Shown piece after piece: positions 11,957 through 22,929 of a stretch of 64,000 bases of DNA. The stretch's first letter is position 1. Every line of letters starts with the position of its first letter. This DNA is from Diphasiastrum complanatum (lineage: Eukaryota; Streptophyta; Lycopodiopsida; Lycopodiales; Lycopodiaceae): contig CM055100.1 of assembly GCA_029204225.1 (NCBI GenBank), positions 7,275,948-7,339,947 on the forward strand. Reading direction: 5' to 3'. The position numbers and the translations under genes are program-made. A model generated the notes under the pieces. The model was given only the letters and a program-made list of their open reading frames with translations, was not told the origin of the DNA and did no database searches.

Positions 11957-12692
11957 TGTTGAATTTCACATGTGTGGACTGTCCACTACATGTACTTGTG
12001 ATCTCCTAAGGTGTGTAGATGCACCAAGATCAAGACTAGATTGAGATTCAAGATCAATCTTGAATCCTATGGCAAAAACACACTACTACATGCATTCAAT
12101 CACTTCCAACTCTCACTCACACGTGTGGGAAGTATTCAAAAAATATTCTCAGTAAAAACAAGCTGCTCTCCTCGGGTAGAGAGAGAAAATGCATCATGAG
12201 CTCTCGGGTAGAGAGAGAAAGCTAGAAATCCAATAACTCACAAAATCCATGAAATCACCAAATCAGTTGCATTCAAAATGAGGAGTACAATTATACTAGT
12301 AGGTCCACAAGCTACGACTATGCTTAACTATGATCGGATTTATTTTGTCACCTCTTGATCCTATTGGATCATTGATCTATGCACCTCTTAATTCTATTGG
12401 ACTATATTCAAGCACACCTCAATTTCCTATTGGACCTCACAAGGTTCCACCTCTAAATCCTATTGGACCTCTTGGAATTCATCAAACAAAAACTTTACAC
12501 TTGTCTACACTCTAATTAGCAAGTGTTTAGCCTCTTACTCTATTTTGGCTCAATAGTGGCATTACAAGTGGAAATGCATAATTTGCCATCTATGCCAAAT
12601 TTATTCCTATCAACATCCTACACCTAGATGCTTGATGTAAAAAACATAAGACCCCTATATCTAACATAGATAATCTTTTTCAATTCTTCACA
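11957..12692 (-). repeat. 5' LTR of the Copia element
   Basis: 736 bp, TG...CA bounded, nearly identical to 6473-7209. The main differences cluster near 12325-12345 and in single bases such as ACGTG/ATGTG at the inner end. It carries the promoter of the element in principle; I did not pick a TATA box with confidence. Confidence 0.92.
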
Positions 12693-12697
12693 GTGGA

Positions 12698-14220
12698 GAG
12701 TCCTTCCAAAGTGAGCGAGGTGTCAAGTTCAAGTGCATGAGCTGTGAGGAAGACTCCAATTGGACTTAGGGTGAAGTGGAGTGCATGGATGAGGTGTATT
12801 AGTTTGGGAGGAAAAAAGGGTGATGTGTATTGGCTTGGGAGAGTTATTATGATGATTTGGCATGAAGTGAGAGTGTAGGAGGGTGCCCCATTAATATATT
12901 CTAGGTGTCAAATATCCTAGAATGCATGAGGAAAAGTAGGTGGGAGGTAGGTGGTACAAGGTTCAAACTTGACTTTTAATTACATATAATTTTACATGGT
13001 TACAACTTGGGAATTCACCCAAGTGCAATCTTCCGGAAGAGCCAAGGTATATGTCCATCTTGTTTTGCATAATGTCCATCAATTCCTATGCCCTTTTTTC
13101 TAGAGGTTGCCCATCCTTAATCATGGTCATTGGCACTTATTTTCTAGAGGTTGCCGATCATCAATCATGGTGGAACAAGTCACTAGGGTGATCAGACCCT
13201 AGGCCTTGTCTTGTTCTTTATATACTCCTCTGAGCCTTCATTATAGACTTAGTAATAAGCCTTCTTTATAGACTCTACTGAGCCTTCATTATAGACTTTG
13301 TCAAAAGCCTGCTTTATTTTGCTTAGAAAGATTCTTGTTTTGATTCTTGTTTCTTCTGGCACTTTCTCGAGTACCTGCACATACCCTCAAAGAGAGGTCA
13401 GTCCTTAAGCCCATAGGGCTTCTTATTCTTGTTTTGATTCTTCAGGTGCATTTGTGTGTACCTGCACATCCCTTCAAAGAAAGGTCAATATTCATAATAA
13501 CATCAAACATGGTTCATAGAAGATTCTTAGTTCTACAAGTATCAATGCTTGTTACTCAATTCAACACATAGAGCGTTGTCCTCAATGAAAATTTCTCAGC
13601 TAAGAGTCTTCAATCTTTTAAAAAATTTCTTGATATTCTTGGAAGAATTCTTCTTCCATTCATCTTGCATCCATAATTGAATGCTTCTTAAACTTTCTTT
13701 CTTTCAGATTTGATCTTATATGTTAGGATCAGCTTTGGGTGAAAAATCTTTTCAGCTCCTTGATCTATCTCAGATCTCTTAATCTATAAATTTCATAGTA
13801 TATTGTTTATTTGGGGGATTCAGGAATGGGATAAGGTGAAGTGGTCTTAAAATTTTCAGTCTCGTTCCTCCTTAGTATGTTGTCATACTAGTCATGGTTT
13901 TACATAATGTCTTAGGAGATTTAACTTCCTATTCATGATTTCAAAAGATGAAATCTGGGTCCATCTTAATTCAAGAAATCATTTCTAAGAAGCAATACTT
14001 CTATACTCTAAACATGACCTTCTAGTTCTTTGCAAGTAGGCTTCTAGTGTTTTGTTGTCATCTGGTTCTTCATCAAGCCTAGCAAGAGTCTTGGTCTTTT
14101 CCAAGCAGGTCTTGCTTTTTGAAGCACAAGGCCTCTTAAACATCAAGTGGAGCTTTATGTTCTTCTACATGCATGAACATACAAGGTCTTCATATCAAGT
14201 TCATAAAATTTTAAACCATA
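12698..14220. other. Old repeat-derived stretch, no intact gene
   Basis: Short local duplications are visible: TTTTCTAGAGGTTGCC twice near 13100 and 13145, GAGCCTTCATTATAGACTT twice near 13230 and 13290, and CTTGTTTTGATTCTT with a following CCTGCACAT block twice near 13340-13480. This may be the leader or gag area of the minus-strand LTR element whose primer-binding site is at 14221, but no gag motif is readable. Confidence 0.4.
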
Positions 14221-14600
14221 GCTTTGATACCAAACTGTGAACTCGAGGGTGAAGGCCTATCCTAAGTTCTTAAAGGCCTTTTTGTAACATTTTCACAACT
14301 CACGTCCAGACAAAGACATATTTCTTACATTTGATTGTTTTGTCTTTTCCATTAGTCGTTGAGAATGGCATTAGGCCAAAATGCAAAATAAATGATGGCC
14401 AAATTAAGGATCTATATAGTCTTTTGGTCCATAGGCATTTGTGCAAATATTGCTGGTCATTAAAATACAGCGCTTCTGAAGCTAAGTAAAAAACAACAAA
14501 ATCCTGACAATTGAATCGACTATATAGATAATCTTGTTTAATTCAATATTTGCTTTCATCTACGAGGACTAATTGACATCGTCTATTTTACTTTGCTATT
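14221..14600 (-). repeat. Primer-binding site and LTR edge of a minus-strand element
   Basis: GCTTTGATACCA at 14221-14232 is, on the minus strand, TGGTATCAAAGC, a common plant LTR-element primer-binding site. Two bases further the plus strand reads TGTGAACTCGAGG, a plausible LTR end. The outer LTR boundary is not visible, so 14600 is only a nominal limit. Confidence 0.35.
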
Positions 14601-14625
14601 AACTTCAATCTATCAAAGCCAATGA

Positions 14626-15162
14626 TTATACCACTGGCATTTGTGCAAATTTGCCTTTGATGTTCACTTGCATAAGTTTTAAATGTAGTCCTTTTTTGTC
14701 GCCTTCAAAGAACCGTATAAATGGCGTTCCTAGCTCCAAAATTGAATCAAACCATGTATCCTTTAAAGTAACATCAATTGACGAGCCATCCAATTTCACA
14801 ACCTTTGTTCGTAAATTTCCAATTTTTACTGCGGTTGTTTCTTTCAGACAGAGGCAACAATATGTTGAGCTTTCTTTGTTTACAAAGTTTGAAATTATAA
14901 AAATTGAGCAGGCGATCTCGTATAAACTTTGATTGATTCCAGTCACTACCAATGTTCCTTCAACCTAAAATATCGATCCAATTGTCAAATTGTTTGCTAC
15001 TTGTGTGGTAGACAATGATATTAAGTATGGAAAAGGGAATAATCTTAAAAGTACCTCATTGCCGATCGCCTTTGTTTTAGCATGTGTTTCAAAGATTCTT
15101 TCCAATTTTCGATGATCCGACCTTGTGGAACGTCGCAAATGATTGTTTGGTCCAACAAACAC
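14626..15162 (-). CDS. Unidentified frame with a possible 93-nt intron
   Basis: Two minus-strand frames, 14965-15162 and 14626-14952, are in the same phase and separated by a stop. A candidate intron removes that stop: donor GAG/GTACTTTT near 15055 and acceptor ATATTTTAG/GTT at about 14962, phase 0. The joined part holds TLVVTGINQSLYEIACS, a CCLCLKE pair of cysteines and KVVKLDGSSIDVTLKDTW. The alternating hydrophobic pattern is weakly like an OB-fold, but I do not recognise the family. A second frame over 15060-15165 is also open, so the exon structure is unsure. It may be a gene fragment or part of an old transposon. Confidence 0.3.
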
Positions 15163-15904
15163 AATTTGGTGGATTTGGCTTTTTTTAAATGCCCAAATTT
15201 CTCAGACAATATATAGTTCTTCCTTTCTCACGAAATGCATGAACAATTTTTTTGTAATCAGCTCTACGAGATGACCAAAAGGTTTTCGGGAAAAAAACCA
15301 AAAAATAGATAGTTGTTTGTTATGTAATGATTTCTTAGCACAACATCCATGCATGATAAAGAAAATGCTTTTTCAGCACAACATCCATGCATAATAAAGC
15401 TGCCTTTTTAGTCTCAAGATCATTCAAGCATGTTACTTTGGCCTTCAACAAAAGTTCAGTCCTTTAAGGTTTAGGCTCAGACCACAAAACATATCTTTAA
15501 TGTTCACTTTTTTTCTTACTCCATTGACCAGCCTCACCACATTGTATTGCCTTTGCAAGGCAAGGCCAACCAAGTATTTTTTGTGATGGACGTATTTAGA
15601 ATTTGATGGATAGTCAAATTTTTAAGTATGCATCAAAACACAATTCTTGTTCTTAAAATATCATGTAGTGGCATAAAAAGAGTAGCACACCATGTGCTAC
15701 CATTTTGTTGGATCATGGGTAGAAGAAACTCGTCAAAACCCTTTTTTGGATTCAAAATTTCTCTAATGGATACCAAAATAACATGACACAATTTTTTGAA
15801 GGTAGTGCTTGCGACCATGAAGGGGAAAAAAGCAACAAGCAAGAAAATTTAGAGAAAAAGTTATTAGAAGTGAAATGCAACTATTAAAAAAAAAAACAAA
15901 AAGC

Positions 15905-15906
<2 letters not shown>
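15163..15906. other. Spacer with a short duplication, no gene recognised
   Basis: A 35-base motif (AGCACAACATCCATGCATRA) occurs twice near 15336 and 15373. The minus-strand frame at 15633-15842 shows no motif I know. Confidence 0.35.

Positions 15907-15952
<46 letters not shown>
15907..15952. repeat. (AG)n microsatellite
   Basis: A pure AG run of about 23 units. Confidence 0.95.
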
Positions 15953-15959
<7 letters not shown>

Positions 15960-16379
15960 CAATCACCTAGCAATTGGCAAAGGCCAAGAGCTCTTTGAGG
16001 ACTGGTGTATATAATAATGGCCCAACCAATAAAACCTTATCACATGTAATTGCATATACTAGGAATGTTGGCAACTATCTAATACATTTCTCTTTAAAAT
16101 TATGGCCGGAATCTTTGGGAAGCTTGTTACGGAATATAATAAAAGCCCCAAAAACACCTAATATTCATGCCAAAGGAAGTATAGCGACGGACTCCCCGAA
16201 GCAGTGCTCTGGAAATTTGTTTCGAATTATCCTAAAGAAATGCTCGGAAAGCCTCTTTTATGCAAAATAATATAGGGCCCATCTTTTTTTTTTTACGTTT
16301 TTAATCTGAATGAGATAAAGTGCGCATCAGTTTTTAATGTAAATGAGATAGAGACAGAGCGAGAGATACTGTGGGCAAT

Positions 16380-16470
16380 GATAGACAAAAAAGTTTTTGT
16401 ATATCCTCATTGGTCCACATGTGGGCATTGATAGACAAAAAAAGGTTTTGTATATTCTCATTGGTCCACG
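16380..16470. repeat. Tandem duplication, about 45-50 bp, two copies
   Basis: ATAGACAAAAAA...TTTTGTATAT-CTCATTGGTCCAC occurs twice in a row. It lies about 400 bp upstream of the F-box-like frame, so it could be promoter material or a footprint. Confidence 0.6.
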
Positions 16471-16841
16471 TTTGCCCTAAAATTTATTTGAAGGGCATGT
16501 GAACTGCATTTGAAATGGGTTGAAAATGAGATGTGCATTTAAAATTTTTAGAGAGAGAACATGTGACTTAGAAATTAGTAAAAGTAATTTGTTTTAGAAA
16601 GATAGAAAGGTACAAGAGGACAATGATAATGATAAAGAGATGTTTTTTATATTTTAGGGTTTTTTTTAGGTTTGAGAGAGAGTGAGAGTGAGAGATATAT
16701 ATAGACATGAGAGAGAGAGAGAGAGAGAAGAGAGAGAGCGCGGGAGAAGAGAGAGAGCCGGAGAGGGAAAAGAGAGAGCGCAGGACAGACGGGGCAGAGA
16801 GCCAGAGGGAGAGCAGAGAGAGAGAGAGAGAGAGCGAGCGC

Positions 16842-17408
16842 ATGGCTGATACTGATATGGAACCTAATTATCACTTGTTCAGTTTACCCAGATGTGTGCC
16901 ACCCAGACTAGTGGTGAACCAGAATGAGCAGGATGATGATAGTGAGGACATTGATGAGAGAGATCTGCCCCTATTTTTGTTAAAGAAGATGTGAGATGAT
17001 ACGTTCATGCAAGTAATCTCGAATATGCCTCTTCGTAAGGGAGGAACGTTCATCGCTAATTACGCTTGCCGTCGCTTAAACCGGATCCTTGCAACTACAG
17101 CACGGTTAGTACCAGTGGCATACGACCCATCTCAGCCCCCTCGTCCTTGGTATATATTATTAGCTAAATGGCTCTACTCGAAAGGGGACAGTGGTGTCCC
17201 ATGGGCTTACGATCCTATCAGCAACAGGTGGTATAAATTTCCGCTTCCGCTTATGCGTTCAAGGGATCGGCGGAACTGTATGTGGCACAAAATTGCCTCC
17301 GCAGATGGATTGGTGTGTGCAACAAGTTATTCACCAGTTCTGGATTATGCGACGTACGAGCGGGAACAGTTTGAACTCTACCGATTCAACCCGGGAGGAA
17401 AAATATGA
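16842..17408 (+). pseudogene. F-box/kelch-like gene, interrupted and truncated
   Basis: The frame from ATG 16842 (MADTDMEPNYH) reads through an acidic stretch (DDDSEDIDERDLPLFLLKKM) to an in-frame TGA at 16992-16994, then continues in the same frame to 17408. After the stop come an F-box-like helix pair (ACRRLNRILATTARLV) and a kelch/WD-type beta segment with WAYDPISNRWYKFPLP and IASADGLVCATSY. Known role of the family: substrate adaptors of SCF ubiquitin ligases, with the F-box binding SKP1. The protein ends after about 190 codons, before most kelch repeats, so it is truncated. The 5' side is a purine-rich GA leader (16702-16840), common in plant 5' UTRs. A stop and a missing C-terminus suggest a pseudogene, unless an unseen intron removes the TGA. 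Confidence 0.5.
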
Positions 17409-17984
17409 GTAACAAAATGTTTTTTTTTTTATATGAATTTTGAGGGACAAAACATGTGAGTGATATGAGATATTTTGGGTACAAGAGGATCAAGTTTCTT
17501 TTAAGATTTTGAAGATCTTTTAAAAAGGACAAATGAATATCAATTATGTTTTAATTTGATATAAGACAAGTTAATGACTTGATATTGTTGGTACAAAATG
17601 ACCATGTGTTTAAAAGAATTTTGTGATTTAAAAAAAATGGCAAATGTAAATCTATAATTTGATGTCACATAAAATTTTTGGACATTAATTAGTTTATAAA
17701 GTCTTAAGCGATTTGTTATATATATGTCCTAATGTTGTGAAAAAATATTAATGTTTGTGAACATTTGATGAGCGACACTCTATTCATTTTGAACATAATA
17801 TTGATATCATCTTAGAATCATGATTATTATCACAATTGAGCGTAACCAATTGGAGTTGAATTTCTTTATGCAGAGTATGTGTTGTAACTAATATGAATGT
17901 CGAGGTTTTCTCATAAGATGATTTTTGATAAATTTTGGATCCTGACCTCTTGGAATACGGAAAAAAGCTAAATGGAACCCAGTG
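17409..17984. other. AT-rich spacer after the F-box-like fragment
   Basis: No coding frame, repeat or RNA gene recognised. Base composition is clearly more AT-rich than the preceding frame, so a breakpoint near 17410 is likely. Confidence 0.4.
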
Positions 17985-18210
17985 AGGCGAAATATCCTAT
18001 TGGGCCTAGGAAATTGAACACAGTTGTTTTTGTTTTGATGCCACACCTAGAGCACAATCCATAGTGCATGTCGCGATTGACGAAATATATAGATATTACA
18101 GGATTCATGTGTAAGCAATCTAATTACCTACGCCAGAAGACCATCGATGTAGTTCACTCTTAAAGGAAGTATCCCAATGTTTTAACAAAACAACATCATT
18201 TACAATTGGT
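17985..18210. repeat. Dispersed repeat, inverted partner at 56035-56270
   Basis: About 220 bases match the reverse complement of 56035-56270 with scattered differences. Shared blocks include GCGAAATATCCT, CACAGTTGTTTTTGTTTTGA, TGCCACACCTAGAGCACAAT, TAAGCAATCTAATTACCTA and AACAAAACAACATCATTT. It borders the eIF3d-like fragment directly. Confidence 0.8.
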
Positions 18211-18745
18211 AATCGATCTTATTTCCATCCCTCAATAACACTTGCTGTGAAAAGTTTTGATTGACATAAGCAGCCTCCACACTGAGTGAGTAAGCAGAAT
18301 TGATATCCTCCTTCGCTTCAGGAAGAGGCTCCTGAGCAGTTTCATTGACAGATAGCAAATCTAGTTGTGAACCATCACGTTTGTCGAAAAATAGCTTCTT
18401 ACCCACTCTTTGGACAACAATATCCCATGAATATACTGATCTTGGAGCACACATAAGAGTAGACAAGATGGAATCGGTGACAAACACTATAGCCTTGTCA
18501 TGTGCAACATCTAGGATAGGTGTGGTTGGGTGATAAGAACGTTCTAGAGATTCGGAAACATGGATTGACTCACAAGGCATTGATGAACTAATTATATCAT
18601 GCAAGGGGTCATTCTCAACAAGAGCATCATCTAAGGCCAATGATGATCCAAAATCAATATTCATGTGATTTATCCTATCAATAATATTCTCGATCTCTCT
18701 TGCAACTCTTTTCCTTGAAACCAACTTATGTTCCTTCTTCTGCAA
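18200..18745 (-). pseudogene. Chimeric frame ending in an eIF3d fragment
   Basis: The minus-strand frame has 181 codons. Residues from about 78 to 173 are a strongly conserved piece of translation initiation factor eIF3 subunit d: ILSTLMCAPRSVYSWDIVVQ, KLFFDKRDGSQLDLLSVNET and NQNFSQQVLLRDGNK are all recognisable. eIF3d normally has over 500 residues, is part of the eIF3 complex on the 40S ribosome and binds mRNA caps. Here it is cut off on both sides. Upstream are about 75 unrelated residues (RKRVAREIENIIDRINHM...) after a plausible 3' splice site TTTTGCAG at 18742. Downstream, after DGNK, the frame enters the dispersed repeat 17985-18210 and stops. This looks like a gene piece captured by a mobile element, with an acceptor site suggesting a spliced chimera. 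Confidence 0.75.
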
Positions 18746-18771
18746 AAGTTCAAAATGTTAGATGTATCAAT

Positions 18772-18772
18772 T

Positions 18773-18838
<66 letters not shown>
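18772..18838. repeat. (CT)n microsatellite
   Basis: A CT run with one interruption (CTCTCCTCTC) near 18783. Confidence 0.95.
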
Positions 18839-18839
<1 letters not shown>

Positions 18840-19031
18840 GCATGAAACATAAATAAAGATATAACAATGGACTAGTAAGCATGAAACATAAACTAACGGC
18901 ATTATACTTAAAGCTAACTACCATGAAATGTTAATCTTTGAGAACAAAAGCATGAAACACAAATTAATATATAACACAAACCGTAAACTAGTAGCATGAA
19001 ACACACACACGCATACCACAAACACACGCAT

Positions 19032-19032
<1 letters not shown>

Positions 19033-19103
<71 letters not shown>
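19033..19103. repeat. (CA)n microsatellite
   Basis: A CA run of about 35 units, with degenerate ACAC sequence on both sides. Confidence 0.95.
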
Positions 19104-19105
<2 letters not shown>

Positions 19106-19336
19106 ACACCCACCCCAAACACACATGAAGAGAAAATAGAGAGAACATTATAGAGTGCTAATGAAATCTCCCGAACCACACGATTATATCCTATTCCAGA
19201 ATGTCACCACATGCTCCCTCCCTGCAGCATTTGGGCTTTCTTGTGGAACTCATCTTCCAACAAAAAACATTTGAACCACGTCTTTAATGGAAGAAAACAA
19301 GGGCTACACACCTTTCTAGAATTGGGAGCATTGGAT

Positions 19337-19499
<163 letters not shown>

Positions 19500-19539
19500 G
19501 ACATGAATGAGTCTATTATGGGTGACTGGATATGGAAAT

Positions 19540-19704
19540 CTTCATCTAATCATTTTATCTGGATTTTTTCTTTTAGAAGCAAGTGAGAAATTAACTTCAT
19601 CTAATCATTCTACTTGGATTTTTCCTTTTAGAAGCAAGTGAGAGATTAACTTCATCTAATTATTCTATTTGGATTTTTTCTTTTAGAAGCAAGTGAGAGA
19701 TTAA
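19540..19704. repeat. Three tandem 55-bp repeats
   Basis: Units at 19540-19594, 19595-19649 and 19650-19704 each begin CTTCATCTAATYATTYTA and end GAAGCAAGTGAGARATTAA, with a few substitutions and no length change. Confidence 0.92.
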
Positions 19705-20071
19705 CTTCAAAGTATTGTGGCACTCATCCTATCGCTCAATATTTATTGGCCAAACTATACTTGAAGTGCCATAAGGGCCAAATATTAAAGCATTTCCAAA
19801 AAATACTTTAAAGAGTTTACCTCTCGTACTCTTGGATCCTCTGTGTGCACTCCATTGGCCCAAATATGATCGTTGACAATCCTCCTTGTCCGAATCCTAA
19901 GGCCTTTGCAGTGTGTGCATGTACATGGTATCCTCTCATCATATTCTAGTTGAAACTGTACAATAACTCAATTCCAAATGGCACAAATTCTTTCAGTGTC
20001 ATTCAAGTGAAAATTGACAAATTCTAACATGTGACGAATTGTAACATGTGATAAAAATTGATAAAATACTC

Positions 20072-20185
20072 TTAGTACATTTAGTGCATTTGCAACCTTC
20101 ATTTGTGATGGAGTGGTGTCTTGGCTTTCCAAAGAGCAATATACAATATCACAATCCTCAACCAAATCGGAGTACATCACTATTA
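20072..20185 (+). pseudogene. Copia RNase H scrap
   Basis: Plus-strand translation gives STFSAFATFICDGVVSWLS followed by SSTKSEYIT. This is the Copia RNase H block seen intact at 54870-55000 (minus) as AFATFLCDGVVSWLSKKQ with SSTESEY. About 38 codons are readable before similarity is lost on both sides. Confidence 0.6.
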
Positions 20186-21899
20186 CGAATAAAAAAATTG
20201 TGACATAAATCAATATACATATATGTGATGGATCAATAGGCGTCTATGTTGATTGATGGAAGAGCTTGAAGATGAACCAGTCAATAGTTGTTCATTGTAC
20301 TTTAGTCTTGCTTGCTCCTTTTTTCTGTGATAGAGCTCAATTCTTTTTTCTTTTTCTAAATCACATGGACGTATGATAATTTTCCTAGAATTCATAATTC
20401 CAATCAATGTCATTGTAAGAATAAATTTGCAAGAAAAATTATACACTCATATTCAAATAACAAATAAAGTGCAATTGATGTCAATATCAATAACAATATA
20501 CCTGCTATTGTGATCATGAGATGAATCGCTATCTGATGATGATGACATCGTCAATGACATATACACACTGTAGCCAACTACTCTATACCACATCATAAGT
20601 AATCATTATGAGACTCTATGTACTAAACAAATACAATAAAATTTGTTAAAGACATGCCAACATCTGATCCATGTATATTCTAGTTATGCTTAATGAAAAT
20701 TTAATATTCTAGTAACATTGCTATCAAGAAAATTGTTTGGGTGGGGCAACACATGATGAGCAATCAAAATGAGGTTCATACTGACAAATGTTAGACATCA
20801 GTAGATAGTGCACGCAGGCCTATCTCAACTAATTTAAAGACCACATGGCAGTCAATATTCGAAGCTTTCAGTTTGAACTCTTGTCCAGGATGAGTGATGA
20901 TCTCACTCAATCTTTCTTTCAAGATGGAATGATCAAAATCAAACAATCAGTCATATACTCAATTGATTGATTGCCCACTCAATCACTCATTCGATTAATT
21001 AATACCTGGCTCGAGTTGTTTAGTGATAAATCTCTTTGGATTGGCCTAGTGTGCCATGGTATCTCATGAGGAGCAATATGCATTCGCCCTTTCTATCTAT
21101 GGTTGCTTTGTATGCAAGATGATGTTCCTCGAATCGAAAAGAAAAGATGAGCAATTGGACAATGTCAATCAATCATATACTAGCTAGCACGTCATTGATC
21201 AACATCTTTATTACAATGCTAAATGATATTTCAACTAATAACTATGATTTCATATAAGGTAATATAGGTCACACACCAACAATTAAAAAGATATTTCATA
21301 TAGGTCACAAATCACTAAGGTTCTCAATATAGCATACATGATTTTGATCATGAATCTAAATGACCCCGTGCAACCATTTAAGAGGTCACATGACAAAAGC
21401 AAAATTTTTCTATTTGACCATATAATTATGTCATCAAATTATATCAAATCTATAACAGCTAGATTATTAGTAAACTAAATTTTTTATGAAATCATCGATT
21501 TGACATAATATTATGTCATAAAATCCTAAAAACCTTGTCAAATTACTTGTTTAATAACAATATGTACTATTTTGTATCTCATGATTTTGTCTTGTATGTC
21601 AAATCTCAAGAAAAATAAAATTTATAACAATATAAAGCTAGTTTTAACAATTAAATACTACCATAATGATCTTTGAATTGATTTTTTATGTTTCATCATA
21701 TTAAAAAATATATTTTATGTAAGATTTTATGTCAAATTCTACATTGAAATATTCTCATAAAATCTAGAAAAGATTACGACTTGCATGACATTTAAATCAT
21801 GCAAGCCCATGTGGGGGACAAAACGGTTTTTGTCCCTCTCTTCGCATGTGGGAGGGTCTCCCACATGGTTTTTTTCCCCTCTCTTCCTTGAAACTTGAA
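20186..21899. other. AT-rich spacer, no gene recognised
   Basis: The minus-strand frame 20210-20446 has a basic coiled segment (DLEKEKRIELYHRKKEQARL) but no recognised domain. Palindromic TCAATTGATTGATTG-type text occurs near 20950. Nothing else can be supported. Confidence 0.35.
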
Positions 21900-22463
21900 T
21901 GCCCATAAAACCCCATTTCCGTGAGCATTCTTGCTCCTCTTCTTTTGCTTTCAAGTTTTAGTGGTTTTCCTAATCTAGTGTTTAGTGCTCTTGCTTGCTA
22001 TTGCTCTTCCAAGCTCTATAGATCTTGCTTATTTGCTTGCTTGCTTGCTTGCTTTTGGTTGCTCTTCCTTGCTAGTGATCTTGCTCTTGCTATTGCTTAC
22101 AATCTCTTTCTAATCTATTGATCTTGCTTGCTATTGAACTATTGCTTTCTTGTCATTGCTTACTCTTCTAATCTAACACTCCTCACTACTCTTTCACTCC
22201 CATTCTCCACTACTTTCTAATTTTTAAAGTTTTTCTTTGATACAATGTCTTCAAGTGGTAGGTCAAGTGGAAGGTCAAGTGGGAGACCATCTAGGAGAAG
22301 AGCTCGCGAGGAGCCCGAAGAATATAATCAAGAGTGGTTTGAGAATCTATCTCCTCAACAAAGAGATAGAATCAAAAATATTGTGTTATCTTCTTCGGGT
22401 GAATCAGCCATTGTTTGTTTCTGTCCCAGAAGGAGAATACTGGTGTTTACTCGTTTAGGCTAG
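21900..22463 (+). pseudogene. Unidentified 5' gene end with Ser/Gly/Arg-rich frame, truncated
   Basis: A pyrimidine-rich leader with CTTG repeats (22020-22060) precedes ATG 22245. The frame reads MSSSGRSSGRSSGRPSRRRA, then EYNQEWFENLSPQQRDRI, and loses coherence after about residue 55. It is cut near 22430, where sequence of the minus-strand Gypsy area begins. A CATAAAACCCC motif near 21904 could be a TATA-like element. It may be a gag or transposon ORF start rather than a host gene. Confidence 0.3.
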
Positions 22464-22929
22464 GATGCCGATGGTGAAGTTGCCCTTGATCATGCACGCT
22501 TGGACTTTGTTGACTCAATGGGAATTTCCCATGCCTTGTCCGCAAGCTGCAAGTGTTGTTGAAGCTTTGGCCTGTTCTGTACTTGGTGAAGAGTGATATC
22601 TGTCAAGAGATATCCGAGTACTGTTGTCTACTGCTTGTTCTTAATGCAGTTCAAAACAAATTGTGCCCAGTCATAGAGATTTTGGGAATGCAGTTGTGAA
22701 TCTGCCATAAAGTGAAACAGGGACATGGGTACCCTCTGCAACTTTGTTCTTGGTCATTGTGTGCACTTTTCAAGTACGCACATGCCGCTTGTAGGTGGGT
22801 CATTAAGATATAAGTCTTGTATCGCATAACTGGGTTAACGTAAATAGTCTAATTTTGAGTTCTTGTTCGATTGCAGCTTTTTCACGGAGATCTGTTGAAA
22901 AAGTTTCCATGACTCGTAATGATGAGACT

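Larger units (their letters stand above)
6473..12692 (-). mobile_element. Near-intact Ty1-copia retrotransposon with TSD
   Basis: This is a complete 6220-bp element on the minus strand. The 5' LTR is 11957-12692 and the 3' LTR 6473-7209. The primer-binding site is 11944-11956 and the polypurine tract 7210-7222. A perfect 5-bp target duplication GTGGA lies at 6468-6472 and 12693-12697. The order gag, protease, integrase, reverse transcriptase, RNase H is that of Copia. The only clear coding lesion is a frame break between gag and pol near 10700-10740. By eye the two LTRs differ at about 14 positions in 737, so the insertion is fairly recent. An autonomous relative could still mobilise it; on its own it probably needs the frame break bypassed. 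Confidence 0.93.

Noticed and set aside
18200-18745. Helitron or Pack-MULE origin for the eIF3d chimera
   Set aside because: No Helitron hairpin/CTRR end and no MULE-type terminal inverted repeat could be seen, so the vehicle is left unnamed.
18914-19179. Frames of alternating Cys-Val
   Set aside because: Translation of the CA microsatellite.
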